64,000 bases of DNA, taken from the NCBI RefSeq assembly GCF_003323715.1, contig NZ_QOIN01000049.1, positions 1 through 64,000 on the forward strand, read 5' to 3'. Made by a program: the position numbers and the translations under genes. The notes beneath the pieces were generated by a model that was not told the origin of the DNA, made no database searches, and saw nothing but the letters and a program-made list of their open reading frames with translations. Shown here piece by piece: positions 26,895 through 34,968 of the stretch (position 1 is its first letter; the number at the start of each line of letters is the position of its first letter). The stretch comes from Streptomyces diacarni (GTDB lineage Bacteria; Actinomycetota; Actinomycetes; Streptomycetales; Streptomycetaceae).

Positions 26895-28198
26895 GGGAGG
26901 ACCTCCGGGGCGGAAAGTTGTTCATCAGCCTGGTCGACATACGGCCGCTCCTCCTCGTCGAAGGCGGCCGGTTCCTGCAATGCGCCGGAGAGGCGGTTCC
27001 GGCCCAGCCGGTCGGCCTTCTCCAGCGCGGCCTGCTCCCGCCCACTGCCCGCCTCGGGCAGCCGCAGGGTGAAGGTGGAGCCCTGGCCCTCGGCGCTCCA
27101 CACCGTGACCTCCCCGCCGTGCGAGGCGGCCACGTGTTTGACGATGGACAGGCCGAGCCCGGTGCCGCCGGTGGCACGGGACCTGGCCGGATCGACGCGG
27201 TAGAAGCGTTCGAAGATCCGCTCCCTGTCGCGCTCCGAGATCCCGATGCCCTGGTCGGTGACGGCGATCTCGATGAGGTCCTCCCCGCCCTCCTGGGTGC
27301 GGCGGCCCGCGACCTTGACGCGGGTGCGGGCCGGTGAGTAGTTGACGGCGTTCTCGACGAGGTTGCCGAGCGCGGCGGCGAGCTGCCCCCTGTTCCCCCA
27401 CACGTGCAGGCCTTCGGCGCCTCCGGCCAGCAGCGTGATCTGCTTGCCCTCGGCGCTGTGCCGGCTGCGCTCGATCGCCTCGGTCACCAGTTCGTCGACG
27501 CGGACCGATTCGGAGTCCTCCAACGGGTCGTCGTTCTGCACCCGCGAGAGGTCGATCAGCTCCTGGACCAGGTTCGTCAGCCGCGTGGCCTCGTTCTGCA
27601 TGCGCCCGGCGAAGCGCTGCACCGCCTCCGGGTCCTCGGAGGCGTCCAGCACCGCCTCCGAGAGGAGCGAGAGCGCCCCCACCGGGGTCTTGAGCTCGTG
27701 GCTGACGTTCGCGACGAAGTCGCGCCGCACCGCCTCGATCCTGCGGGCCTCCGTCAGGTCCTCCACCAGCAGGAGCACCAGCCGGGAGCCGAGCGGAGCG
27801 ACCCGCGCGGAGACCGCGAGGGCATCACCCCTTCCGGTACCGCGCCGGGGCAGGTCCAGCTCGACCTGGCGTATCTCACCGTCCCGCCGGGTGTCCCGCG
27901 CCATCTGGAGCATCGGCTCGATACCGAGCCTGCCGCCGCGCACCAGACCCAGCGCGTAGGCGGCCGAGCTGGCCTTGACGACGGCGTCGCTCTCGTCCAG
28001 CACGACGGCCGAGGAGCGCAGCACCGACAGGACCGTGTCGACGCCCGGGGGAAGCCCGGGTCCTGTGTGCAGCGAGGAGGAGGTACGGGTCGGGCGGGCC
28101 TGCTCCCGCTCGCTCCAGCGGAACGCCAGCATCGCGATCACGCCGGTGCACACACCGGCGATCGCTGCTGCCGCGGCGACCGCCGCATTCACGTCCAT
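26891..28198 (-). CDS. phoR: Phosphate sensor histidine kinase PhoR
   Basis: A 435-residue sensor kinase with one N-terminal membrane helix (VAAAAAIAGVCTGVIAMLAF), a short cytoplasmic PAS-like region, H-box VSHELKTP with phosphorylated His 167, N-box LVENAVNYSPA, and G-boxes DQGIGIS and GGTGLGLSIV. The lack of an extracellular loop fits PhoR proteins that sense through the Pst transporter and PhoU. TAACCT ends 6 nt before ATG 28198, so the phoRP mRNA is predicted leaderless. It is divergent from phoU across shared PHO boxes. Confidence 0.95.
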   Translation of the reverse strand: MDVNAAVAAAAAIAGVCTGVIAMLAFRWSEREQARPTRTSSSLHTGPGLPPGVDTVLSVLRSSAVVLDESDAVVKASSAAYALGLVRGGRLGIEPMLQMARDTRRDGEIRQVELDLPRRGTGRGDALAVSARVAPLGSRLVLLLVEDLTEARRIEAVRRDFVANVSHELKTPVGALSLLSEAVLDASEDPEAVQRFAGRMQNEATRLTNLVQELIDLSRVQNDDPLEDSESVRVDELVTEAIERSRHSAEGKQITLLAGGAEGLHVWGNRGQLAAALGNLVENAVNYSPARTRVKVAGRRTQEGGEDLIEIAVTDQGIGISERDRERIFERFYRVDPARSRATGGTGLGLSIVKHVAASHGGEVTVWSAEGQGSTFTLRLPEAGSGREQAALEKADRLGRNRLSGALQEPAAFDEEERPYVDQADEQLSAPEVLP

Positions 28199-28204
28199 AC
28201 AGCC

Positions 28205-28210
28205 AGGTTA
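28205..28210 (-). promoter_or_regulatory. -10 element of the phoRP promoter
   Basis: Minus-strand TAACCT, 6 nt before the phoR ATG, giving a transcript that begins at or next to the start codon. Confidence 0.55.
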
Positions 28211-28271
28211 TGCGCCCCACCGAACACACCCCCAGCCCAGGAGGGGCAGCCCGCAACAGCTGTCGCCCAGT

Positions 28272-28304
28272 GTTTACCCGCACGGCGCCTCTGGTTCACC
28301 GTGG
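28272..28304 (+). promoter_or_regulatory. PHO boxes between phoR and phoU
   Basis: Direct repeats in 11-bp register: GTTTACCCGCA (28272-28282), a weak middle unit (28283-28293) and GTTCACCGTGG (28294-28304). These match the PhoP consensus GTTCACC-N4. The site sits between divergent phoR and phoU, where PhoP autoregulation is known in S. coelicolor. Confidence 0.75.
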
Positions 28305-28419
28305 AGGGCCGAACCGGTCGCATCCCGGGCGCACCGTGAAAGCGTGGGGCCACCGTGAGGCCCCCGGGGGGCACCGGTACCCGGGCCTCCGGTCGAAACA
28401 GTGCGAGGGAAGGACAGCC

Positions 28420-29199
28420 ATGCGGGACGCGTACCACGAGGAGCTGGACTCGATCGGGGACAGCCTGGTCGAGATGGCCAGGCTCGTCGGCTCCGCGATC
28501 GGGCGCGCCACCACGGCGATGCTGGACGCGGACCTCAAGCTCGCCGAGAGCGTCATCGCCGCCGACGAGAAGGTCGACGACCTCCAGCGCGACCTGGAGA
28601 CCCGGGCGATACAGCTGCTGGCCCGGCAGCAGCCGGTCGCCACCGATCTGCGGATCGTCGTCACCTCGCTGCGGATGAGCGCCGACCTGGAGCGCTCGGG
28701 CGACCTGGCCCAGCACGTCGCCAAGGTCGCCCGGCTGCGCTACCCGGAGTCCGCCGTACCGCAGGACCTCCAGGCGACGCTCCTGGAGATGGGCCAGCTC
28801 GCCCAGCGGCTGATGGCCAAGGCCGCCGAGGTCCTCATCACCAAGGACGTCGACCTGGCCCTGCAGCTGGAGCAGGACGACGACGCGATGGACCTGCTGC
28901 ACCGCACCCTCTTCCAGCACCTGATGGACGACCGCTGGAAGCACGGCATCGAGACCGCCGTGGACGTCACGCTGCTGGGCCGCTACTACGAGCGGTTCGC
29001 CGACCACGCGGTGTCGGTCGCGCGCCGCGTCGTCTACCTGGTGACGGGGGACTACGCCGACGAGATCGACCCGGCACTGGCCGCGGCGACGGGCGCCGCG
29101 GCGGGTTCCGCCGCGACGGGCAGTGCGGCGCCGGGTGGTGCCGCGGCGGGTGGTGCCGCGGCGGACGGCGGTGCGGCGGGCTCGGGTGAGAGCCGGTGA
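28420..29199 (+). CDS. phoU: Phosphate signalling protein PhoU
   Basis: A 259-residue PhoU with two three-helix-bundle repeats. The metal-binding signatures are visible as DLRIVVTSLRMSADLERSGD and LLGRYYERFADHAVSVARRV. It links the Pst transporter to PhoR and represses the Pho response when phosphate is plentiful. Residues 1-215 are the normal protein. The last 40 residues are a Gly/Ala-rich low-complexity tail not needed for the fold. The ATG has GAGGGAAGGA upstream, and expression is expected to be PhoP-dependent through the PHO boxes. Confidence 0.93.
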   Translation: MRDAYHEELDSIGDSLVEMARLVGSAIGRATTAMLDADLKLAESVIAADEKVDDLQRDLETRAIQLLARQQPVATDLRIVVTSLRMSADLERSGDLAQHVAKVARLRYPESAVPQDLQATLLEMGQLAQRLMAKAAEVLITKDVDLALQLEQDDDAMDLLHRTLFQHLMDDRWKHGIETAVDVTLLGRYYERFADHAVSVARRVVYLVTGDYADEIDPALAAATGAAAGSAATGSAAPGGAAAGGAAADGGAAGSGESR

Positions 29200-29375
29200 G
29201 GCGCTGAGCGGGGGCTCGGCGGCCCGCCGAGGTCCCGGGGGTCCCGGGGGGGGACCGGCCAAGGTCCGGGGCCGGGTGGGTGTGCACCCGCGCGCCCTTG
29301 ATGCGCCCATGGCAGTGAGGCGTGCAATGGGCGGTGTCATGCCCGTCCATGACTGCCCCTGCTGAGGAGGGAACG

Positions 29376-29540
29376 ATGGCTGACTCCCCGAAGCCGCCCC
29401 ACACCCCGGCCGAACGGCCGCAGACCGCCGCACGGGAAGTGCGGGAGCTGCCCCTGCTGGGGGCGTGCGGATGCGGTGCCGGCTGCGGATGCGGTTGCCA
29501 GTCCGGCGGCGCCTGCTCGTGCGGCGGCTCCTGCGGCTGA
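29376..29540 (+). CDS. Small cysteine-rich protein downstream of phoU
   Basis: A 54-residue protein from ATG 29376, with GAGGAGGG as ribosome site. The first 35 residues are polar and Pro-rich. The last 20 are eight Cys separated by Gly, Ala and Ser (ACGCGAGCGCGC, then ACSCGGSC). The spacing recalls metal-binding tails such as metallothioneins, but it has no His and no family match that I know. Codon choice and ribosome site support translation. A hairpin at 29600-29638 follows. Confidence 0.6.
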   Translation: MADSPKPPHTPAERPQTAAREVRELPLLGACGCGAGCGCGCQSGGACSCGGSCG

Positions 29541-29599
29541 CCGCACCGCACACCCGCCGACCCGGACGCGAGTGTGCGCGAGACCCCCACGGGATACGG

Positions 29600-29638
29600 G
29601 GCGGTGCCCTGACCGGTTCGACAGGTCAGGGCCCCGCC
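29600..29638 (+). terminator. Terminator after the Cys-rich gene
   Basis: 15-nt arms (GGCGGTGCCCTGACC at 29600-29614 with 29624-29638, one mismatch) and a 9-nt loop, followed by TT. It probably ends the phoU unit. Confidence 0.65.
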
Positions 29639-29720
29639 TTGACCGACCGCGCGGGCCGTCGAGCCGGCAGCGGACCCGGGAGGCCGTGGCCGCGCTCTAC
29701 CGGCGCTCTGCCGGCCCCCG

Positions 29721-29762
29721 GATGAGGCTGTGCCCCTTATCGATGAGACTGTGCCCCTTAGC
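29721..29762 (+). repeat. 21-bp direct repeat upstream of the toxin-antitoxin pair
   Basis: GATGAGGCTGTGCCCCTTAT at 29721 is repeated at 29742 (GATGAGACTGTGCCCCTTAG) with 2-3 differences, exactly 21 bp apart. It lies about 110 bp before the antitoxin start, outside any supported gene. Confidence 0.7.
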
Positions 29763-29835
29763 GCAGCAGAACCGCAGGTCGGGGCGCGATCACGGCTGCG
29801 TGCTCGCTTCGGGCTCCGGGACGGCCTGGTAGCCT

Positions 29836-29853
29836 GGTACCAGAACGGGTACC
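29836..29853 (+). promoter_or_regulatory. Paired GGTACC sites at the antitoxin promoter
   Basis: GGTACC occurs twice, separated by AGAACG, within TGGTACCAGAACGGGTACCT, just upstream of the ribosome site. It fits an operator bound by the antitoxin for autoregulation, which is typical of such operons. The binding is inferred. Confidence 0.4.
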
Positions 29854-29874
29854 TAAGGCGAGAAGGGAGGCCTC

Positions 29875-30072
29875 ATGCCTGCTTTGAACGTGACGTTCAG
29901 CGAAGAGGAAATGGCTCAAGTCCGCGAGGCTGCGTCCCAGGAGGGCACCAGCGTGAAGTCTCTCGCGCACGACACTGTTCTCGCTGAACTGCGCCGTCGG
30001 AAGGTGCGTGCCGCCGCTCTGCGCACGGCGAGGATTTCCGCCGGCCTCAACAAGCGTCTGGCCACCAAGTAG
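29875..30072 (+). CDS. Antitoxin, ribbon-helix-helix-like
   Basis: A 65-residue basic protein with AGAAGGGAGG upstream. The N-terminus (PALNVTFSEEEMAQVREAAS) has the short beta-strand plus helix expected of a ribbon-helix-helix DNA-binding dimer, and a basic helical tail follows. The Doc-type toxin begins 15 bp after its stop. By context it neutralises the toxin and represses the operon. The exact family (Phd-like or RHH) is not certain from sequence alone. Confidence 0.65.
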   Translation: MPALNVTFSEEEMAQVREAASQEGTSVKSLAHDTVLAELRRRKVRAAALRTARISAGLNKRLATK

Positions 30073-30086
30073 CCCGGAGTTCCCAC

Positions 30087-30470
30087 ATCACCGAGTATCT
30101 GGATGAAGAGGACGTCCTCTCCATCGCTGAGATCACGCTCGGTAGTCGACCGGGAATTCGGGAGTGGGGGCTTTTGTCCTCTGCCGTACAGCGGCCCCGC
30201 TCCAGCGCCTTCGGTCAAGACGCGTATCCCGATCTGTTCGAGAAGGCCGCTGCTCTTCTGCACTCTGTTGCCAGCAACCACAGCCTGATCGATGGCAACA
30301 AGCGCACTGGATGGGCGACGGCCATCGTCTTCTTGGACCTCAACGGGTACGAGCTTGCCGAGCCGCTGGACGAGGACAAGGCGGAAGCCTTCGTTCTCGA
30401 GGTTTCTCAGAGTCGGCTTGAGATCGGCGAGATCGCCGAGCACCTGGCGTCCTTCGTGAAGCCTTCGTAG
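30087..30470 (+). CDS. Doc-family (Fic fold) toxin, apparent non-ATG start
   Basis: About 127 residues if read from ATC 30087, which has GGAG 7 nt upstream; the first canonical start in frame is TTG 30174. The part before TTG (TEYLDEEDVLSIAEITLG) matches the normal N-terminus of Doc toxins, so it is very likely translated. The active loop HSLIDGNKR (65-73) corresponds to the Fic/Doc HxFx(D/A)GNKR motif, and the toxin kinase Doc phosphorylates EF-Tu. The Phe is Leu here. It pairs with the upstream antitoxin. It could also be a toxin inactivated by loss of its start codon. Confidence 0.7.
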   Translation: MTEYLDEEDVLSIAEITLGSRPGIREWGLLSSAVQRPRSSAFGQDAYPDLFEKAAALLHSVASNHSLIDGNKRTGWATAIVFLDLNGYELAEPLDEDKAEAFVLEVSQSRLEIGEIAEHLASFVKPS

Positions 30471-30525
30471 GTGACGCTCTGGCGCTGGCGCAGCCAGCAC
30501 CATGGCCAGGGCTCCCACAGGCACA

Positions 30526-30570
30526 ACCACGGCCCCCACTCGCGGCGACTCCGCAGGCGGGGGCCGTGGT
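30526..30570. terminator. Bidirectional terminator between doc and gpmA
   Basis: ACCACGGCCCCC at 30526-30537 pairs perfectly with 30559-30570. The flanks extend the stem with mismatches. It lies between convergent genes. Confidence 0.75.
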
Positions 30571-30580
30571 CGCGCCTGCG

Positions 30581-31342
30581 TTACTTCTTCTTGCCCTGGT
30601 TCTTGACGGCTTCGATGGCGGCCTTCGCGGCGTCCGGGTCGAGGTAGGTGCCGCCGGGGTTGACGGGGTGGAAGTCGGCGTCCAGGTCGTAGGAGAGCGG
30701 GATGCCGGTGGGGATGTTGAGGCCGGAGATGTCCTCGTCGGAGATGCCGTCCAGGTGCTTGACCAGCGCGCGCAGCGAGTTGCCGTGGGCGGCGACCAGG
30801 ACGGTCTTGCCGGCCATCAGGTCCGGGATGATGCCGTCGAACCAGTACGGCAGCATCCGCTGGACGACGTCCTTGAGGCACTCCGTGCGGGGCCGCAGCT
30901 CGCTGGGGACGCCCGCGTAGCGGGGGTCGTCGCTCTGCGAGAACTCGGCGCCGTCCTCCAGCGGGGGCGGCGGCACGTCGTAGGAGCGGCGCCAGAGCAT
31001 GAACTGCTCCTCGCCGAACTCGTCGCGGACCTGCGCCTTGTCCTTGCCCTGGAGCGCACCGTAGTGCCGCTCGTTGAGCCGCCAGGAGCGGCGGACGGGG
31101 ATCCACAGGCGGTCCGCGGACTCCAGCGCGAGCTGCGCGGTGCGGATGGCGCGCTTCTGCACGGAGGTGTGCAGTACGTCGGGGAGCAGGCCGGCGTCGC
31201 TGAGCAGCTCGCCGCCGCGGACCGCCTCCTTCTCGCCCTTCTCGGTGAGGTTGACGTCCACCCAGCCGGTGAACAGGTTCTTGGCGTTCCACTCGCTCTC
31301 GCCGTGGCGGAGCAGAATCAGCTTGTACGGTGCGTCGGCCAT
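30581..31342 (-). CDS. gpmA: 2,3-bisphosphoglycerate-dependent phosphoglycerate mutase
   Basis: A 253-residue histidine phosphatase-fold mutase. LLRHGESEWN carries the phosphorylated His 13, and VAAHGNSLRALVKHL the second active-site His. NERHYGALQGKDK and GVPPSEL-type loops of the dPGM family are present. It interconverts 3- and 2-phosphoglycerate in glycolysis. Length and motifs are normal. It is a single-gene unit, divergent from the MHS transporter 127 bp away. Confidence 0.95.
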   Translation of the reverse strand: MADAPYKLILLRHGESEWNAKNLFTGWVDVNLTEKGEKEAVRGGELLSDAGLLPDVLHTSVQKRAIRTAQLALESADRLWIPVRRSWRLNERHYGALQGKDKAQVRDEFGEEQFMLWRRSYDVPPPPLEDGAEFSQSDDPRYAGVPSELRPRTECLKDVVQRMLPYWFDGIIPDLMAGKTVLVAAHGNSLRALVKHLDGISDEDISGLNIPTGIPLSYDLDADFHPVNPGGTYLDPDAAKAAIEAVKNQGKKK

Positions 31343-31469
31343 ACCCGGAAGCCTACGCGTCGGCCGGTCGGCGGGGAGCGAGGGTGGGTGTGGGCCTCAC
31401 CGGCAGGCGGCGAAGTGTGGGGCGCCGCCACATGGGGGGCCGTGGCCGGTTTCCCTAGCGTGCGGCGGC

Positions 31470-32936
31470 ATGGTTCCCCCTTCTTCGTCCCCCTCGGCGT
31501 CCTCGGCCGCCGCGCCGCCCACCGCCCGTTCGCTGCGGCGGATCGTCGCGGCGAGCCTCGTCGGCACCACGATCGAGTGGTACGACTTCTTCCTCTACGG
31601 TTCGGCCGCCGCGCTGGTCTTCAACACGCTGTTCTTCCCGGACTCCGATCCGCTCGTCGGCACGTTGCTGTCGTTCCTCACGTACGCGGTCGGCTTCGCG
31701 GCCCGCCCGGTCGGCGCGCTGGTCTTCGGTCACTACGGGGACCGGATCGGCCGCAAGAAGCTGCTCGTCATCAGTCTGCTGATGATGGGTGGCGCGACGT
31801 TCGCCATCGGGCTGCTGCCCACGCACGCCACGGTCGGCTCGTTCGCGCCCGTGCTGCTGACGACGCTGCGCCTGGTGCAGGGTTTCGCGCTGGGCGGCGA
31901 GTGGGGCGGCGCGGTGCTGCTGGTGTCCGAGCACGGGGACGCCAGGCGGCGCGGCTTTTGGGCCTCGTGGCCGCAGACGGGCGCACCGGCAGGTCAGCTG
32001 CTGGCGACCGGTGTGCTGGCGGTGCTCACCGCGCTGCTGACCGACAGCGCGTTCGAGAGCTGGGGCTGGCGGGTGCCGTTCCTGCTGTCCGGGGTGCTGG
32101 TGGTGGTCGGGCTGTGGGTACGCCTCGCGGTGGACGAGTCACCCGTCTTCAAGGAGGCCAGGGACCGCGCCGAGGCCCGCAAACAGCAGGCCGACGCCGC
32201 GGACGAGGAGCCACCGCTGCCGGCCGTGCTGCGGCACCACTGGCGTGACGTACTGGTCGCGATGGGCGCCCGCATGGCGGAGAACATCAGCTTCTACGTA
32301 CTGACCGCCTTCATCCTCGTCTACCTCACCGACCACCTCGACCTGTCGCAGCAGACAGGACTGAACGCCGTACTGCTCGCCTCCGCCGTCCACTTCTGCG
32401 TCATCCCGCTGTGGGGCGGCCTCTCCGACCGGGTGGGCCGCCGGCCCGTCTACCTGCTGGGCGCGCTCGGCGTCGGCGCCTGGATCTTCCCGTTCTTCGC
32501 GCTCCTCGACACCGGGAACTTCGCCCTGATCGCCCTCGCCGTCACGGTCGGCCTGGTGCTGCACGGAGCGATGTACGCGCCGCAGGCGGCGTTCTTCTCC
32601 GAACTGTTCGCGACCCGGATGCGGTACTCGGGCGCCTCGATCGGGGCGCAGTTCTCCTCGGTGGCGGCGGGAGCGCCCGCGCCGATGATCGCGACCGCGC
32701 TGCTGGCCGCATTCGACGGCTCCGCGATGGTGTCCCTGTACGTCATCGCGGCCGCGCTGCTGACCGTCGTCGCCCTGGCGTGCGCGGACGAGACACGCCA
32801 CCGCGACCTGAACGAGGTGGGCGAGCCGGACGATCCCGCGCGCCCGGGCGCGGGCGGCCGCGCACCGGAAGGGGCGGGCGAGACGGCGCCCCCGTCCTCA
32901 GCCGCCGACGGCTCCCGCCAGCCGGTGGAGCCGTAG
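31470..32936 (+). CDS. MFS metabolite:H+ symporter (MHS family)
   Basis: A 488-residue 12-helix transporter. The family motifs are TTIEWYDFFLYGSAAALVFN in helix 1, GHYGDRIGRKKLL between helices 2 and 3, RLVQGFALGGEWGGAVLL in helix 4 and GGLSDRVGRRPVYLLG in the second half. MHS proteins import small carboxylates, betaine, proline or shikimate with protons. The next gene pair on the other strand is a GAF/PucR-type regulator and a 3-hydroxybutyrate dehydrogenase, so a hydroxyacid substrate is likely. TAGCGT 8 nt before the ATG suggests a leaderless mRNA. The 3' end overlaps the regulator gene by 39 bp. Confidence 0.85.
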   Translation: MVPPSSSPSASSAAAPPTARSLRRIVAASLVGTTIEWYDFFLYGSAAALVFNTLFFPDSDPLVGTLLSFLTYAVGFAARPVGALVFGHYGDRIGRKKLLVISLLMMGGATFAIGLLPTHATVGSFAPVLLTTLRLVQGFALGGEWGGAVLLVSEHGDARRRGFWASWPQTGAPAGQLLATGVLAVLTALLTDSAFESWGWRVPFLLSGVLVVVGLWVRLAVDESPVFKEARDRAEARKQQADAADEEPPLPAVLRHHWRDVLVAMGARMAENISFYVLTAFILVYLTDHLDLSQQTGLNAVLLASAVHFCVIPLWGGLSDRVGRRPVYLLGALGVGAWIFPFFALLDTGNFALIALAVTVGLVLHGAMYAPQAAFFSELFATRMRYSGASIGAQFSSVAAGAPAPMIATALLAAFDGSAMVSLYVIAAALLTVVALACADETRHRDLNEVGEPDDPARPGAGGRAPEGAGETAPPSSAADGSRQPVEP

Positions 32937-34964
32937 CGCCAGCTGCACCTCCAGCGTGCGGTGCGGCGCCTGCCAGTCGTCGCCCAGCAGCCGGGCCACC
33001 CGCTCCAGCCGCTGGGCGACGGTGTTCACGTGGACGTGCAGCAGGTCCTTGGCGCGGACGGGGCTCATGCCGCACGAGAAGTACGCGTCCATGGTGGCCA
33101 CCAGGCCGGTACCGCGCTGTGCGTCGTAGTCGAGAACCGGCCCCAGGGTGCGGCGGACGAAGCCGGTGACGTCCCGGGTGTCCGTCAGCAGCAGCCCGAG
33201 GAAACCGAGGTCCGAGGCGGCGGCGCCCTCACCGCACCGGCCGAGCAGGCTGAGCGCGTCCAGGCAGCGCCGGGCCTCCGGGTAGGCGGCGGCGACCGAG
33301 CCCGGTCGGTCGGCGGGTGCGGGTACCGGCGCCGAGGCGCCGACCGTGACGGGCCCGCCCACGGCCCGGCCCAGCTCGGCGGCCACCTGCCGTGCGAGGC
33401 GGGAGACGGCCTCGCCGTCTCCCGGGTAGGCCGCGCCCCCCGTGCCTCCCGCGCCGGCGGGCCCCGCAGGTGAGGGGTCTCCCGCGGGGGCGGGGCTGCG
33501 GGAGAGGGTGGGGCGGCCGGTCGGGGTGGGGCGGTCGGAGGCGGGTGGTGGGGGGAGGGGGAGCAGGAGGACGGGGCCGCCGTCGCGGGTGGCGGCCAGT
33601 CCGTGCCGGGTGGCGGCGAGGTGCCCGGCAGCGGACCACAGGCGCTGCCTGTCCCCCTCGCCCTCGCCGGGGGCGAGGGGGCCGCGGGCGGCGGCCGGCG
33701 GGTCGAGGCGCACGGCGAGCACCGTGTGGGGGACGTCCAGGTCGGCGCCCACCCGGGCGGCACGGTCGCGCAGCAGGTGGGGGTCGCGGTGTGCGGCGTC
33801 CAGCAGGTCGTCGAGGAGTTCGCCGCGCACCCGCTGCTCGGCCTCGCCCGCGGACCGGCGTGCGAGCTGGAGCAGCGAGGTGACCATCGCGGCGCGCTCC
33901 AGGGTGCGCTGGTCGACGGGTGCGAGCTCGGGGTGGCCGTGCAGCAGCAGCGCGCCGAGTGGTTCGCCGCCCGCGGTGACGGCGGCCACCCAGGTGTCGT
34001 CCTGGCGTACGGCGTGTCCGTCGCGGCGGGAGCGTGCGACGGCGGCCTCCCAGGCGACCGGACCGCCGCTGTCCGCGAACTCGACGGCGCCGCCGAGCAC
34101 TTCGGCCAGCGCCCGGGTCACATCCGAAACGCCGCCGCCGCGCACGACGAGTTCGGTGAGCCGGTCGTGGACGTCGGAGGCGCGGCGGATGGTCGCGTTG
34201 ACGGCGCGGAGCCCGGCCAGGGCCTGCGTGGTCTCGGTCAGCAGCCGGGTGTTGTCGAGGGCGACGGCGGCGTGCGCGGCGAACGACCGCAGCAGCGCGA
34301 TCTGTTCGGGCTCGAAGACGCGCTCGCGGCGGTCGGCCGCGTACAGCACGCCGATGACCTCACGGCCGCGCAGCAGCAGCGGCACCCCCAGGATGGCGAC
34401 GAGGCCCTCCTCGCCGACGCCGCTGTCGATGGGGTGGGTGTGCTGGAAGCGGGCGTCGCGCGGGTAGTCCTGGGTGGCGTAGGGGCGGGCCGTCTGCGCC
34501 ACGAGCCCGCCGAGTCCCTCGCCCATGCCGAGCCGCAGTTGCTGGAAGCGGGCCGAGACCGAACCTTCGGTGACCCGCATATAGGTGTCGCCGCGCTGGG
34601 GGTCGGTGAGCGTCATGTAGGCGACCTCGGTGGACAGCAGGCGGCGGGCGCGCTGCACGATGGCCTGGAGCACGTCGTCCACGTCGCGCAGTCCGGCCAG
34701 GTCGTGCACCGTCTCGAACAGCGCGGTCAGTTCGGCCTCGCGCCGCCGCCTGCCCTCCAGCTCCGCGCGGATGCGCAGCGCGAGGTGCTTGCCGCGTGCG
34801 GCGGCGGAGCCGCTGTGCGCCGGTGCCGGGTGCGCCGCGGGGTCGTCGTACGCCTCGGGCGGGGCGCCCCGGGTGAGGAGTTCGAGGTACCCGAGGCAGG
34901 CGTCGGTGTGGTCGTCGGATCCGTCGTCGGGGGTTGGCGGGCGGCTCGTGGGGCGCATGGGCAC
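32898..34964 (-). CDS. GAF/PucR-type helix-turn-helix regulator
   Basis: A 688-residue regulator. The first 85 residues are variable; a GAF domain lies at about 95-240 (VDDVLQAIVQRARRLLSTEV, GVPLLLRGREVIGVLYAADR). A middle region with a Pro/Thr-rich loop follows. The C-terminal PucR/CdaR helix-turn-helix is VRAKDLLHVHVNTVAQRLER near 650. Such proteins sense small ligands and activate catabolic genes. It is 4 bp downstream of the 3-hydroxybutyrate dehydrogenase gene on the same strand and overlaps the 3' end of the convergent MHS transporter gene, so the three form a likely uptake-and-oxidation module. Confidence 0.8.
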   Translation of the reverse strand: MPMRPTSRPPTPDDGSDDHTDACLGYLELLTRGAPPEAYDDPAAHPAPAHSGSAAARGKHLALRIRAELEGRRRREAELTALFETVHDLAGLRDVDDVLQAIVQRARRLLSTEVAYMTLTDPQRGDTYMRVTEGSVSARFQQLRLGMGEGLGGLVAQTARPYATQDYPRDARFQHTHPIDSGVGEEGLVAILGVPLLLRGREVIGVLYAADRRERVFEPEQIALLRSFAAHAAVALDNTRLLTETTQALAGLRAVNATIRRASDVHDRLTELVVRGGGVSDVTRALAEVLGGAVEFADSGGPVAWEAAVARSRRDGHAVRQDDTWVAAVTAGGEPLGALLLHGHPELAPVDQRTLERAAMVTSLLQLARRSAGEAEQRVRGELLDDLLDAAHRDPHLLRDRAARVGADLDVPHTVLAVRLDPPAAARGPLAPGEGEGDRQRLWSAAGHLAATRHGLAATRDGGPVLLLPLPPPPASDRPTPTGRPTLSRSPAPAGDPSPAGPAGAGGTGGAAYPGDGEAVSRLARQVAAELGRAVGGPVTVGASAPVPAPADRPGSVAAAYPEARRCLDALSLLGRCGEGAAASDLGFLGLLLTDTRDVTGFVRRTLGPVLDYDAQRGTGLVATMDAYFSCGMSPVRAKDLLHVHVNTVAQRLERVARLLGDDWQAPHRTLEVQLALRLHRLAGAVGG

Positions 34965-34968
34965 AGGG

